Positions 7,888-17,522 of a stretch of 64,000 nt of DNA are shown here, piece after piece. The stretch's first letter is position 1. The number at the start of each line of letters is the position of its first letter. Source of the DNA: Rhizobium phaseoli (lineage in GTDB: Bacteria; Pseudomonadota; Alphaproteobacteria; Rhizobiales; Rhizobiaceae); the NCBI RefSeq assembly GCF_010668805.1, contig NZ_WUFT01000004.1:1-64000 (forward strand). The letters run 5' to 3'. The notes under the pieces are model-generated. The model was given only the letters and a program-made list of their open reading frames with translations, searched no databases and was not told the DNA's origin. A program made the translations under genes and the position numbers.

Positions 7888-10800
7888 ATGGCCAAGTTTT
7901 TCATCCGACGTCCGATTTTCGCCTGGGTCATTGCGATCACCATCATGCTCGCCGGCCTGCTGGCGATCTCCACCCTGTCGATCTCGCAATATCCCGACAT
8001 CGCGCCGACGACGGTCCGTATCAATGCCACCTATCGGGGTGCGAGTGCTGAGACGGTCGAGAAATCGGTGACAACGATCATCGAGGACGGGATGACCGGC
8101 CTCGACGATCTCACCTATATGACATCCACCTCGTCGACGGGTTCGGCCAGCATCCAGTTGACCTTCGGGACAAGCGCCGACCCTGATATCGCCCAGGTAC
8201 AGGTGCAGAACAAGCTGCAGCTGGTTCAGTCGAAGCTTCCGAGCGACGTCATCGATGCCGGCATCAGCGTCACCCGCTCGACCTCCAGCATTCTTCTCGT
8301 CGGCTCGCTCGTTTCCACCGACGGCAAGCGCAATTCGGTCGACCTCGGCAACATCGTGTCGACCTCGATCGAGGACCAGATCCAGCGTTTGGAAGGCGTC
8401 GGCAGCATCAATGTCTTCGGCTCGGGATACGCCATGCGCGTCTGGCTCGACCCCTTCAAGCTGCTGAAATACCAGTTGACGCCGAGCGACGTCACCGCCG
8501 CCATCCAGGCGCAGAACACCCAGGTGTCGGTCGGTTCGCTCGGTGCCCAGCCGGCAATCCCCGGCCAGCAGATCAACGTTACCATCACTGCGCAAAGTCA
8601 GCTGACCACCGTCGCCGATTTTGAGCACATTATTCTGAAGGTCGAAAAGGATGGCGCGACGGTGCGCCTGAGCGATGTCTCGCGCATCGAAATCGGCCAG
8701 GAAAGCTACGGCGGCAATTCGCGTTACAACGGCCAGCCCTCGACCGGTTTTGCCGTCAACCTGGCGATCGGCGCCAACGCCATCGATACCGCCGCCCGCG
8801 TGCGCTCTGCGCTCGCTGTCATCGGCCGCGGCCTGCCCGCCGGGGTGGAAATCACCTATCCCTACGACACGACGCCCTTTGTCGAGCTGTCGATCGAAAA
8901 GGTGGTGCACACGCTGATCGAGGCGATCGTGCTCGTTTTCGTGGTCCTTCTCATCTTCCTGCAGAACCTGCGGGCGACGCTGATCCCAACGATTGCCGTT
9001 CCCGTCGTCCTGCTCGGCACCTTCGGGGTGCTGGCGGTCACCGGCTATTCGATCAATACGTTGACGATGTTTGCCATGGTGCTGGCGATCGGCCTTCTCG
9101 TCGACGACGCCATCGTCGTCGTCGAAAACGTCGAACGCATCATGTCCGAAGAGAAGCTTTCGCCGCTCGAGGCGACGGAAAAGTCGATGGGCGAGATCAC
9201 CGGCGCCATCGTCGGCATCGCCCTCGTCCTCACCGCCGTCTTCATTCCCATGGCCTTCTTCGGCGGCTCGACCGGCATCATCTATCGTCAGTTCTCGATC
9301 ACCATCGTCTCGGCCATGCTGCTGTCGGCGCTCGTCGCCCTCGTGCTGACGCCCGCCCTTTGCGCCACGATGCTGAAGCCGGTCGGCGAACACAGGAAAC
9401 ACCGTGTCGGCGATTGGTTCAACCGCAACTTCACGCGCTCGACCAACGGCTATGTCAGCACCATCGGCTATCTCCTGAAACGGCCGATCCGCGTCATGCT
9501 GGTCTTCCTGCTCGTCGGCGCCGGCTGCGCCTATCTCTTCACCCGCCTGCCGAGCTCGTTCTTGCCGCAGGAAGACCAGGGCGTTTTGCTGACCATCGTC
9601 ACCACGCCGCCGGGCTCGACCACCCAGCAGACCCAGGCGGTTGTCGAGAAGGTCGAGAAGTACTATCGGGAAAATGAGAAGGATGCGGTCGAATCGGTGT
9701 TCGGCGCGCTCGGCTTCGGCTTTAACGGCTCCGGCCAGAACAGCGCCATCGTCTTCACCAAGCTCAAGGATTTCTCGCAGCGTACCGATCCGGGGCTGAG
9801 CGCCCAGTCGGTCGTCAACCGTGCGCTTGGCAGTTTCTTCAAGATCCGCGAGGCGCAGGTTTTCGCGCTTCTGCCGCCGGCGATCCAGGGCCTCGGCGTG
9901 TCGAGCGGCTTCTCCATGTATCTCGTCGATACCGGCGGCCACGGCAATGATGCCCTGACAGCCGCCTCCAAGCGGCTGATCCAGATGGGCAACACGTCGG
10001 GCAAGATCGTCGCGCTTCGCAGCAGCAACAAGGAAGTCGAGCCGCAGATGCGAATCGTGCTCGATCAGGAAAAGATCGGCGCCATGGGCGTCGATATCGC
10101 CTCGGTCAATTCGATGCTGTCGATCATCTTCACCGGCCGCGACGTCAACGATTTCACCCTGAACGGCGAGATCAAGCCCGTCTACGTTGAGGGCGATGCG
10201 CCCTTCCGCATGCAGCCGGATGATCTCGACCATTGGTACGCCCGCAACAATGGCGGCGAAATGGTGCCGTTCTCCGCCTTTACCCGGACGGAGTGGGTGA
10301 AAGGTGCGCCCTCGCTTGCCCGCTTCAACGCCGTCAGCGCCATTCCGCTCGACGGAGCTTCCGCACCTGGGATTTCCTCCGGCGATGCGATGAACGAAAT
10401 GGAAGCGCTGACCCAACAGCTTGGCGGCGGTTATACGGTCGCCTGGCAGGGCATCTCCTATCAGGAGCGGCTTTCCGGTTCGCAGGCGCCGATGCTCTAT
10501 GCAATCTCCGTTCTCGTCGTCTTCCTCTGCCTTGCAGCGCTCTACGAAAGCTGGTCAATCCCCTTCTCGGTGATCATGGCGGTGCCTGTCGGTATTCTCG
10601 GGGCGCTGACGGCAGCAACCTTGTTCGGTCAGGCCAACGACGTCTATTTCAAGGTCGGCCTGCTTACAACCATCGGGCTGGCGGCAAAAAACGCGATCCT
10701 GATCGTCGAGTTCGCCAAGGATCGCATGGAAAGTGGCATGGGTCTCTACGAAGCGACGCTGGAAGCGGCGAGATTGCGCCTGCGGCCGATCATCATGACC

Positions 10801-10998
10801 TCGCTTGCCTTCATTCTCGGCGTCGTGCCGCTGGCGATTGCGACAGGCGCGGGTTCGGCGGCACAAAACGCCATCGGCATCGGCGTTCTCGGCGGCATGC
10901 TGGCGGCGACGATGCTCGGAATCTTCTTCGTACCGTCCTTCTTCGTCGTCATTCGACGCATCTTTGCCACACGCGGCAAAAATGCGGCAGGACTGTGA
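7888..10998 (+). CDS. RND multidrug efflux pump, AcrB/HAE1 family
   Basis: The 1036-aa inner-membrane, proton-driven pump has the expected HAE1 length. The N-terminus MAKFFIRRPIFAWVIAI is typical. TM4 carries GLLVDDAIVVVENV with the two adjacent Asp residues of the proton relay, and TM10 carries GLAAKNAILIVEFAKD with the essential Lys. Two large periplasmic loops (about 30-335 and 560-870) supply the porter and docking domains. With the adaptor upstream and the channel downstream it forms a complete tripartite exporter, probably for amphiphilic drugs or plant phenolics; no substrate can be read from sequence. The gene has no frameshift or truncation. Confidence 0.95.
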   Translation: MAKFFIRRPIFAWVIAITIMLAGLLAISTLSISQYPDIAPTTVRINATYRGASAETVEKSVTTIIEDGMTGLDDLTYMTSTSSTGSASIQLTFGTSADPDIAQVQVQNKLQLVQSKLPSDVIDAGISVTRSTSSILLVGSLVSTDGKRNSVDLGNIVSTSIEDQIQRLEGVGSINVFGSGYAMRVWLDPFKLLKYQLTPSDVTAAIQAQNTQVSVGSLGAQPAIPGQQINVTITAQSQLTTVADFEHIILKVEKDGATVRLSDVSRIEIGQESYGGNSRYNGQPSTGFAVNLAIGANAIDTAARVRSALAVIGRGLPAGVEITYPYDTTPFVELSIEKVVHTLIEAIVLVFVVLLIFLQNLRATLIPTIAVPVVLLGTFGVLAVTGYSINTLTMFAMVLAIGLLVDDAIVVVENVERIMSEEKLSPLEATEKSMGEITGAIVGIALVLTAVFIPMAFFGGSTGIIYRQFSITIVSAMLLSALVALVLTPALCATMLKPVGEHRKHRVGDWFNRNFTRSTNGYVSTIGYLLKRPIRVMLVFLLVGAGCAYLFTRLPSSFLPQEDQGVLLTIVTTPPGSTTQQTQAVVEKVEKYYRENEKDAVESVFGALGFGFNGSGQNSAIVFTKLKDFSQRTDPGLSAQSVVNRALGSFFKIREAQVFALLPPAIQGLGVSSGFSMYLVDTGGHGNDALTAASKRLIQMGNTSGKIVALRSSNKEVEPQMRIVLDQEKIGAMGVDIASVNSMLSIIFTGRDVNDFTLNGEIKPVYVEGDAPFRMQPDDLDHWYARNNGGEMVPFSAFTRTEWVKGAPSLARFNAVSAIPLDGASAPGISSGDAMNEMEALTQQLGGGYTVAWQGISYQERLSGSQAPMLYAISVLVVFLCLAALYESWSIPFSVIMAVPVGILGALTAATLFGQANDVYFKVGLLTTIGLAAKNAILIVEFAKDRMESGMGLYEATLEAARLRLRPIIMTSLAFILGVVPLAIATGAGSAAQNAIGIGVLGGMLAATMLGIFFVPSFFVVIRRIFATRGKNAAGL

Positions 10999-11148
10999 TA
11001 TAAATGCACTGTGATAATGCTGTTCTCGTTGCTACATTGCGGCCGACTGCTTCGGCATGGTGTTTTTGACAGGGCGAGGCGCAGCGGGCGTTAGTGAAGC
11101 ATGAAGCTTCCGACAAGAATTGACTTGCTCGAGTACAGGATGAAATGA

Positions 11149-12588
11149 ATGGTATCTCTTCGTTTTGCCACACCGGCATTATTGTTATTGTTGTCGGGCT
11201 GCGTTGTTGGCCCGGATCATGTTCCTCCTGAGATGCCACTGCCCGCCAAATTCGGAGAGGGCAGCACCAAGAGCGACGGCGATGTCACCACCGTAGCTTG
11301 GTGGAATGCCTTCAACGACCGCAAGCTGAACGGCTATGTCCAGAGCGGCCTCGACCAGAACCTGTCAATCCAGCAGGCGATCGAACGCATCAATGCGGCT
11401 TCCGCCAACGTCACCGTAGCAGGAGCCGGCGGCCTGCCGAACCTGACGGTCGGCGCCTCGCACACGGTCAGCGGCCAGAGGGGCGAGCTGCGCACGCAGT
11501 TCGACACACGCAACACCAGCGGCGGCGAAGCACAGCTGACCTGGCTGCTCGATATCTTCGGCCTCTACAAGCGCAGCACGGAAGGCGCTCTTGCTTCGCT
11601 CGATGCCGCTTACGCATCCGCGGATGTTGCCAAGCTCACTCTCGTGCAGGACATGGTCTCGAGTTATATCGACGTCCGCTATTACCAGCAGCGTCTGGCG
11701 CTTTCCAAGGCCAACCTCAAGTCTCGCCAGGAGACCTACGAGCTCACCAAATTCCAGCTTGAAGCTGGTGCCGCCTCGCGTCTCGACGTCGTCCAGGCTG
11801 AAGGCTTGGTACAGTCGACGCTCGCCGAAATTCCCGGGCTCGAAACCAATATCCGCATTTCCGCCCACCACATCGCAACGTTGCTCGGCCTGCCTGCTTC
11901 GGCTCTCGTCGACGAGCTGCTAAAGGGGGCCGGTCAGCCGGTGTTCCGCGGCAGCATCACCTCCGGCATCCCGGCGGACCTGATCCGCAACCGGCCTGAT
12001 ATCCGCGTTGCAGAACGTGACCTCGCTGCTGCAACCGCCAATATCGGTGTTGCCCAGGCGCAGCTTTATCCGAGCATCTCGCTCAGCGGCTCGATTTCGC
12101 CGGCCTATATCAATCAGCGCGGCATCCATGGCGGCCTGACGCCTTGGTCCTTCGGCCCGACCCTCAATCTGCCGATCCTCGATGGTGGCCGCCTGCGCGC
12201 CAACGTCAAATCGGCACAGTCGGATGCTGCTACGGCCTACCTCAACTGGAAATCGACCGTGCTGACTGCGATCGAACAGGTCGAGAATGCGCTTGCGGCC
12301 GTCCGGCGTGACGCCCGCACGGTCTCGGCACTCCAGGCTCAGGTAAAGACCACGCAGGAGACACTCGAACTGTCGACAGCATCCTACAAGGACGGCGCTT
12401 CGTCGCTGCTCGACGTTCTCGACGCCCAGCGCCAGGTTTCACTTGCCCAAGCAAGCCTTGCCGCAGCCGTCCAACAGATGGCCAAGGACTATGTCTCGCT
12501 GAACGTCGCGGTCGGCGGCGGCTTTGCCCCCGGCGGCAAGACGACCGTAGCCAACACCACCGTCGTGATGAAGCCCTCCAAGACCTGA
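11149..12588 (+). CDS. Outer-membrane efflux channel, NodT/OprM family lipoprotein
   Basis: The 479-aa outer-membrane factor would form the trimeric TolC-like tunnel for the RND pump. The signal peptide ends in LLSGC, giving lipidated Cys18, followed by VVGPDH. Two repeated OEP domains of long helices (about residues 60-260 and 275-460) include the typical LLGLPAS and RPDIRVAERDLAAATANIGVAQAQLYPSI-type motifs. A gap of 150 bp separates it from the pump gene, longer than expected for tight coupling, and may contain an extra weak promoter. Transcription ends at the strong terminator 12618-12647. Confidence 0.93.
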   Translation: MVSLRFATPALLLLLSGCVVGPDHVPPEMPLPAKFGEGSTKSDGDVTTVAWWNAFNDRKLNGYVQSGLDQNLSIQQAIERINAASANVTVAGAGGLPNLTVGASHTVSGQRGELRTQFDTRNTSGGEAQLTWLLDIFGLYKRSTEGALASLDAAYASADVAKLTLVQDMVSSYIDVRYYQQRLALSKANLKSRQETYELTKFQLEAGAASRLDVVQAEGLVQSTLAEIPGLETNIRISAHHIATLLGLPASALVDELLKGAGQPVFRGSITSGIPADLIRNRPDIRVAERDLAAATANIGVAQAQLYPSISLSGSISPAYINQRGIHGGLTPWSFGPTLNLPILDGGRLRANVKSAQSDAATAYLNWKSTVLTAIEQVENALAAVRRDARTVSALQAQVKTTQETLELSTASYKDGASSLLDVLDAQRQVSLAQASLAAAVQQMAKDYVSLNVAVGGGFAPGGKTTVANTTVVMKPSKT

Positions 12589-12617
12589 TCGGCCGCCTTG
12601 TGCTGTCCGACATACAG

Positions 12618-12647
12618 AGCCCCGCGATCGTCTCGCGGGGCTTTTTT
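12618..12647 (+). terminator. Rho-independent terminator of the RND operon
   Basis: Perfect 10-bp arms AGCCCCGCGA (12618-12627) and TCGCGGGGCT (12633-12642), a 5-base loop and a run of six T. Confidence 0.92.
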
Positions 12648-12726
12648 CATGTCGACCGAATTTTGTATCCGGATAACTCACATAAGATGAATTGGGAATC
12701 GACAAGCGAAAAGAGCTGAGGTAAAG

Positions 12727-12748
12727 CTTGATTAAACGATTAATCAAG
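12727..12748. promoter_or_regulatory. Perfect palindrome: candidate LacI-family operator
   Basis: Arms CTTGATTAA (12727-12735) and TTAATCAAG (12740-12748) flank ACGA, giving a 22-bp site with a CG step in the spacer, as in many LacI-family operators. It ends 13 bp before the LacI gene start, so bound protein would block transcription or initiation of the regulator itself and of everything behind it. Autoregulation of the whole cassette is inferred. Confidence 0.65.
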
Positions 12749-12761
12749 AGCATCGTCGATC

Positions 12762-13805
12762 ATGGCTTCATCGCGTTCGGGACCGAACCTCAGCAGGATA
12801 GCGACGTCGCTCGGCGTCTCCGTCGCTACGGTCTCCAATGCGTTATCAGGCAAGGGTCGGGTATCCGGTCAACTGGTTGAAAGGATCCGCGAGCATGCGG
12901 CCGAACTCGGTTATGTCCCGAGCCAGGCCGGGCGGGCGTTACGGACCGGCCGCAGCGGCGTTCTCGGCCTGGTGCTGCCCGATATCGCCAATCCGCTGTT
13001 CCCAAAGATTGCCCAAGCGATCGAATTCGCCGCTTCCGCCGCCGGTTACGGCGTGCTGATCGCCGATTCCCGCGGCGATGTCGCCACCCAGACCGAGGCG
13101 ATCAATCGGCTGGTCGAGCGCGGCGTCGACGGCATGGTCATCATCCCCCGCCGCGCCACTCGCATTTCCGCCGTCGCCTGTCCGATCGCCGTTATCGACA
13201 CCGCCTCGACGCCAGGCAATACGGTTGCCGCCGACCACTGGCAGGGCGGGTGCGAAATCGCCAATCATCTCGCCAGCCTCGGCCATCGCCGCATCTTGAT
13301 CATCGGCAACAATCAGGAATCCAACGTGCAGAATGACCGCGCCGGCGGCATCCGCTCCGGCATGCGCGCGGGCATGCATTCGGAAACACTGTGGATCGAG
13401 AGACTGGAGCAGGAAAGCGGCAGTGGCTGCCCGCTCGGTCTCGCCGAAAAAGTCAGGCAGGGGTTCACCGCCTTCGCAGCCCTCTCCGACCTGCAGGCGC
13501 TTCGCGCACTGACGGAGCTGCAGCAGGCCGGCGTCAACATTCCGGCCGATGTCAGCGTCACCGGCTTCGACGACCTCATCTGGTCGCCGGTCGTCACGCC
13601 GTCGCTGACGACGGTTCGTATGGACATGGACGCTATTGCCGGCATTGCCGTGTCGGCACTGGTGGATACCATAAGAGCGAGCGGCATCCGGCAGGGCATG
13701 CTGGTCACCGCCGAGATCGATCGCGTCGCCATGCAGCTGATCGTCCGCCAATCATCCGGGCCTGCGCACCCAGCACCAAAAACCTCAGAGATGGAGAACA
13801 CGTAA
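12762..13805 (+). CDS. LacI-family transcriptional regulator of the nucleoside cassette
   Basis: The 347-aa product has an N-terminal LacI helix-turn-helix and hinge (residues 9-60: LSRIATSLGVSVATVSNALSG, then GYVPSQAGRALRTG). A periplasmic-binding-protein-like effector domain follows (about 65-335), with the usual GLVLPDIANPLFP and GFDDLIWSPVVTPSLTTVR patterns. The gene abuts the substrate-binding-protein gene (1 bp gap), so regulator and transport genes are probably one transcript. The likely inducer is a purine, nucleoside or related metabolite, judging from the downstream enzymes; that is inference. Confidence 0.93.
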   Translation: MASSRSGPNLSRIATSLGVSVATVSNALSGKGRVSGQLVERIREHAAELGYVPSQAGRALRTGRSGVLGLVLPDIANPLFPKIAQAIEFAASAAGYGVLIADSRGDVATQTEAINRLVERGVDGMVIIPRRATRISAVACPIAVIDTASTPGNTVAADHWQGGCEIANHLASLGHRRILIIGNNQESNVQNDRAGGIRSGMRAGMHSETLWIERLEQESGSGCPLGLAEKVRQGFTAFAALSDLQALRALTELQQAGVNIPADVSVTGFDDLIWSPVVTPSLTTVRMDMDAIAGIAVSALVDTIRASGIRQGMLVTAEIDRVAMQLIVRQSSGPAHPAPKTSEMENT

Positions 13806-13806
13806 G

Positions 13807-14829
13807 ATGAAAAAAGCTCTCATTGCCTCGGCAGCGCTCGCCGCCCTGTCTCCGCTTGGAGCGGCCGCAGCCGATCGCACGCTGACCATTTCCGTCTATG
13901 CCTTTGCACAGGACGATTTCAGGACGCTGGTCTACGATCCCTTCGAGGCACAATGCGGCTGCAAGCTGGTGGTCGAGACCGGCAACAGCGTCGAGCGTCT
14001 GGCCAAGCTGGAAGCCAACAAGGCCAATTCCGTCATAGATCTCGCCGCCGTTTCCATGGCCGATGCGCTGGCCGCCTCGCGCGCCGGCCTGATCGACAAG
14101 ATCGACACCGCCAAGCTCCCCAGCTTCGGCAAACTTTACGACGTCGCCAAGGACCCGAATGGCGACGGCATGAGCGTCGGTTATACCTTCTATGCCACCT
14201 CGATCGCCTATCGGTCCGATAAGATGAAGATCGATTCCTGGACCGACCTCTTGAAGCCGGAATATGTCGGGCACGTCGCCTTTCCGAACGTGACCACCAA
14301 TCAGGGCCCCCCGGCGCTCTACATGCTGGGCTTGGCGCTTGGAAAGGATACGCCCGATCTGAAGGGACCGATCGAGGCGCTGGGCGAAAAGAAGGACGAG
14401 ATCGTCACCTTCTATGAAAAATCCTCGCAACTGGTGCAGCTGATGCAACAGGAGGAGATCTGGGCAGCGCCGATCGGCCGTTTCTCCTGGGCCGGCTTCA
14501 CCAAGCTCGACGTGCCGGTGGCCTGGGCAACGCCAAAGGAGGGCCAGACCGGCGGCATGAATGTGCTGGTGCTGACTAAGGGTTCGAAGAACCAGGATCT
14601 CGCTTTGGAGTTCATGGATTTTTGGCTCTCGACCGACATCCAGACCAAGCTCGCCGAAAAGCTAATCGACAGCCCCGCCAATCGCGAGGTCAAGCTTTCC
14701 GAGGCAGCGGCCAACAACCTCACCTACGGCGAGGAAACAGCCAGGAGCCTTAAGCTGATCCCCTCCGCCGTCGCTCTCGACAACCGTGCCGGCTGGCTGA
14801 AGACATGGAACGAAAAGGTCGGCCAGTAA
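13807..14829 (+). CDS. ABC transporter substrate-binding protein (PotD/spermidine-putrescine-type fold)
   Basis: The 340-aa periplasmic protein has a clear Sec signal peptide (MKKALIASAALAALSPLGAAAA, cleavage near residue 22). The mature part has the pattern of family 1/8 solute-binding proteins: a two-lobed fold, an early LTISVYAFAQDDF strand, GYTFYATSIAYRSDK in the cleft region, and WTDLLKPEYVGHVAFPN. It is annotated by fold as polyamine-like. Its neighbours, a nucleoside hydrolase and an adenine deaminase, argue that the ligand is a purine nucleoside or similar compound. A stable hairpin after the gene (14846-14869) may keep this cistron more abundant than the permeases. Confidence 0.9.
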   Translation: MKKALIASAALAALSPLGAAAADRTLTISVYAFAQDDFRTLVYDPFEAQCGCKLVVETGNSVERLAKLEANKANSVIDLAAVSMADALAASRAGLIDKIDTAKLPSFGKLYDVAKDPNGDGMSVGYTFYATSIAYRSDKMKIDSWTDLLKPEYVGHVAFPNVTTNQGPPALYMLGLALGKDTPDLKGPIEALGEKKDEIVTFYEKSSQLVQLMQQEEIWAAPIGRFSWAGFTKLDVPVAWATPKEGQTGGMNVLVLTKGSKNQDLALEFMDFWLSTDIQTKLAEKLIDSPANREVKLSEAAANNLTYGEETARSLKLIPSAVALDNRAGWLKTWNEKVGQ

Positions 14830-14845
14830 GGCTTGCCCGAGAACC

Positions 14846-14869
14846 GGTCCCGGCGCCTCTGCCGGGACC
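14846..14869 (+). other. Intercistronic hairpin after the binding-protein gene
   Basis: Perfect 9-bp arms GGTCCCGGC and GCCGGGACC with a 6-base loop and no T-run. Such stems after binding-protein cistrons commonly protect the upstream mRNA and create unequal expression within ABC operons; that role is inferred here. Confidence 0.6.
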
Positions 14870-14896
14870 ATCCTCCGTCCACTCGAAAGGCGCCTC

Positions 14897-15724
14897 ATGT
14901 TTCAGAACCGCGCAGAAGCCCTGGCGCTTGCCCTGCCGGCAGCCGTCTTTGCGACCCTGGTCTTCCTGCTGCCCGTCGCGATTCTGCTGTCGGAGGGCTT
15001 CCATGCCGGCGCCGGCTGGACGCTGTCGGCCTATGCCGGTTTCTTCTCCGAGACGCTGAACCGCACCGTTTTCCTGCGCAGCTTTCGGCTCGGCCTCGAA
15101 GTCACCGCCGTCTCGGCAATTATCGGTTATGCCGCAGCCTTCGCCATCGTCAACCTGCCGCCGAATGGCAAGGGCCGCATGATCGGCCTCGTCACCCTGC
15201 CGCTGATGATTTCCCCGGTGGCGCGCACCTATGCCTGGATCGTCATTCTCGGCCGCACCGGCATCGTCAATCAGGCGATAACGGGCCTGGGTCTCAGCGC
15301 CGAGCCGCTGCGGCTGCTGTTTACCGAAACCGCCGTCTTCATCGGGCTCTTGCAACTCTTTCTGCCTTTGATGATCCTTTCCTTAATCAGTGCGCTCGAA
15401 AACATGCCGAAGGATGCGATTCCCGCTGCCCGCGTGCTTGGCGCCAACTGGTTCCAGGTCTTCTGGAAAGTCGTCCTGCCGCTGACCAGGGAAGGCCTCG
15501 TCGTCGGCGGCACACTCGTCTTCACCGGATCGCTGACCGCCTATATCACTCCCGCCGTACTTGGCGGCTCCAAGGTGCTGATGCTGGAAACGCTGCTGTA
15601 CCAGCAAGTTTCCGTCGCCAATGATTTCGTCTCGGCAAGCGTCATCGCCTTCATTCTGATCATCATGAGCTTTGCTGCCAACGTCTTGCTGAAACGTCTT
15701 GCGACGGCGAGGAACCGCCGATGA
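14897..15724 (+). CDS. ABC transporter permease 1 (PotB-like)
   Basis: The 275-aa inner-membrane permease has six predicted helices. The cytoplasmic EAA loop PKDAIPAARVLGANWFQVFWKVVLP (about residues 170-200) docks with the ATPase. Its 3' end overlaps the next permease by four bases (ATGA), as expected for a coupled pair. It probably forms a heterodimeric channel with the product of 15721-16500. Confidence 0.92.
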   Translation: MFQNRAEALALALPAAVFATLVFLLPVAILLSEGFHAGAGWTLSAYAGFFSETLNRTVFLRSFRLGLEVTAVSAIIGYAAAFAIVNLPPNGKGRMIGLVTLPLMISPVARTYAWIVILGRTGIVNQAITGLGLSAEPLRLLFTETAVFIGLLQLFLPLMILSLISALENMPKDAIPAARVLGANWFQVFWKVVLPLTREGLVVGGTLVFTGSLTAYITPAVLGGSKVLMLETLLYQQVSVANDFVSASVIAFILIIMSFAANVLLKRLATARNRR

Positions 15725-16500
15725 CCCTGCGCCTGTTTTCGCCCATCGTGCTTTTCCTGCTGCTGGTCTTCCTGATCGGTCCGTTCCTGATCATCATCGC
15801 CGCCTCACTATCGGCCGGAGATACGCTGGCCTTCCCGCCGCAAGGATTGTCGGTGCGTTGGGTCATGAAGGTGTTCACCATCGAGAGTTTCCGCGACAGC
15901 TTCGCCATGTCGATGTTCCTCGCCGTCTTCGGAACGCTCGCAGCCCTCGTCCTCGGTATTCCGGCCGCCTACGCCCTCTCCCGCTACCGGCTGCCCGCGG
16001 CCGAGACCGTCCGCACCATCGTCTCCCTGCCGATCATCGTGCCCGGCATCATCGTCGGCCTGGCGCTGCTGCGTTATCTCGTCGTGCCCTTCGGCTTCAA
16101 CATCACGCTCGCGCTCTTCTTTGCCCATACCGCCCTGGTCCTGCCCTATGCCGTGCGCGTCGTCTCGGCAAGCCTCGACAATCTGCGCTCGGACATCGAA
16201 GAGGCCGCCGTGCTACTCGGCTCCTCCAGGTTCGGCGCTTTCTTCCGCGTGGTAATGCCGAATATCCGCGGCGGCATCCTTGCCGCCTTCATTCTCGGCT
16301 TCGTCACCAGCTTCAATCAGGTGCCCGTCTCACTCTTCCTCTCCGGTCCCGGCGTCCGCACGTTGCCGATCGACATGCTGGGCTACATGGAAACCACCTA
16401 CGACCCGTCCATCGCGGCGCTTTCCGCCCTCCTCGCCTTTCTCTCGATGGGCATCGTCTTCCTCGCCGAACGTTTCCTGGGATTCTCGCGTTATGTCTGA
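15721..16500 (+). CDS. ABC transporter permease 2 (PotC-like)
   Basis: The 259-aa inner-membrane permease has six predicted helices. The EAA motif is RSDIEEAAVLLGSSRFGAFFRVVMP (about residues 158-183). The start overlaps the stop of permease 1 (ATGA) and the end overlaps the ATPase start by eight bases, so translation of the three is coupled. Confidence 0.92.
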   Translation: MTLRLFSPIVLFLLLVFLIGPFLIIIAASLSAGDTLAFPPQGLSVRWVMKVFTIESFRDSFAMSMFLAVFGTLAALVLGIPAAYALSRYRLPAAETVRTIVSLPIIVPGIIVGLALLRYLVVPFGFNITLALFFAHTALVLPYAVRVVSASLDNLRSDIEEAAVLLGSSRFGAFFRVVMPNIRGGILAAFILGFVTSFNQVPVSLFLSGPGVRTLPIDMLGYMETTYDPSIAALSALLAFLSMGIVFLAERFLGFSRYV

Positions 16501-17518
16501 TGCCTATCTTCAACTCGACAAGCTGACGCTTGCCTATGGCGATACGGTCGCGGTCGGGGATCTCGACCTTACGATCGGCAAAGGTGAGCTCGTCGCCCTT
16601 CTCGGCCCCTCAGGCTGCGGCAAGACGACGACCATGCGGGCCATCGCCGGCCTGCTGACGCCTGCCTCCGGCCGTATCCGCCTCGACGGCGCCGATATCA
16701 CCCGCGTCTCGGCCAACAAACGCGCCGTCGGCCTGGTCTTCCAATCCTATGCGCTTTTCCCGCATCTGACGGTCTATGAGAACGTCGCCTTTGGCCTGCG
16801 CCTAAAAGGCATGTCGGGCGCCGATCTCGATACCCGGGTCGGCGGCGGCCTGAAATCGGTCGGCCTATCAGCCTTCGCCGGCCGCAAACCCGCCGAGCTC
16901 TCCGGCGGCCAGCAGCAGCGCGTGGCGCTGGCCCGCTCGATGGTGATGGAGCCGAAAGTGCTGCTGCTCGACGAGCCGCTCTCCAATCTCGACGCCCGGC
17001 TTCGTCTCGAAATGCGCGCCGAATTGCAGCGGGTGCAGAAGGAGACCGGCGTCACCATGATCTTCGTTACGCACGACCAGGTGGAGGCCTTGGCGCTTGC
17101 CGATCGCATCGTCGTCATGCTGAACGGCGGCATCGAACAGATCGGCACGCCGGAAGAGATCTACAACGATCCGGCCTCCGCCTTCGTCGCCGATTTCGTC
17201 GGCTTCGAGAATGTCTTCGCGCTGAAAGACGGAAAGCTCATGACGCCGAACGGCCCGATCGCCCTTTCCGGCCCCGCACCGCAAGCTGCGGCGGGCCTTG
17301 CCTGGCGGCCGCGCAAAGTGATCCTTGGCTCGGGCACTTTTCAAGGCACCGTGCGCGGCACGTCTTTCGCAGGCAACACCCGCGAATATCTCCTCGATAC
17401 CGCGCTCGGCCCGATCAAGGCCGAGATTGATGCCGGTCTGCCGCCGTATGAGATTGGAAGTAGGCTCTCCTTCGACCTGCCGGTTGCCGGCGCAGCCAGC
17501 CTCAAACGGTTCGGGTGA
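16493..17518 (+). CDS. ABC transporter ATP-binding protein (PotA-like)
   Basis: The 341-aa ATPase has all catalytic motifs: Walker A GPSGCGKTTT, Q-loop near QSYALFPHLTVYENV, signature LSGGQQQRVALARS, Walker B VLLLDEPLSNLD and the switch His in THDQVEALALADR. A C-terminal TOBE domain (about residues 265-335) marks it as the CUT1/polyamine-type subfamily. The correct start is the ATG at 16493 (MSDAYLQLDKL), overlapping the permease; an in-frame ATG at 16280 lies deep in the permease gene and would add an unrelated 71-residue tail. Confidence 0.94.
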   Translation: MSDAYLQLDKLTLAYGDTVAVGDLDLTIGKGELVALLGPSGCGKTTTMRAIAGLLTPASGRIRLDGADITRVSANKRAVGLVFQSYALFPHLTVYENVAFGLRLKGMSGADLDTRVGGGLKSVGLSAFAGRKPAELSGGQQQRVALARSMVMEPKVLLLDEPLSNLDARLRLEMRAELQRVQKETGVTMIFVTHDQVEALALADRIVVMLNGGIEQIGTPEEIYNDPASAFVADFVGFENVFALKDGKLMTPNGPIALSGPAPQAAAGLAWRPRKVILGSGTFQGTVRGTSFAGNTREYLLDTALGPIKAEIDAGLPPYEIGSRLSFDLPVAGAASLKRFG

Positions 17519-17522
17519 AATC

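Noticed and set aside
7867..10416. An 849-codon open frame on the minus strand opposite the RND pump
   Set aside because: It is an antisense shadow caused by GC-rich third positions. The product is Arg/Asp/Gly-rich with no domain, and the plus-strand pump is unambiguous.
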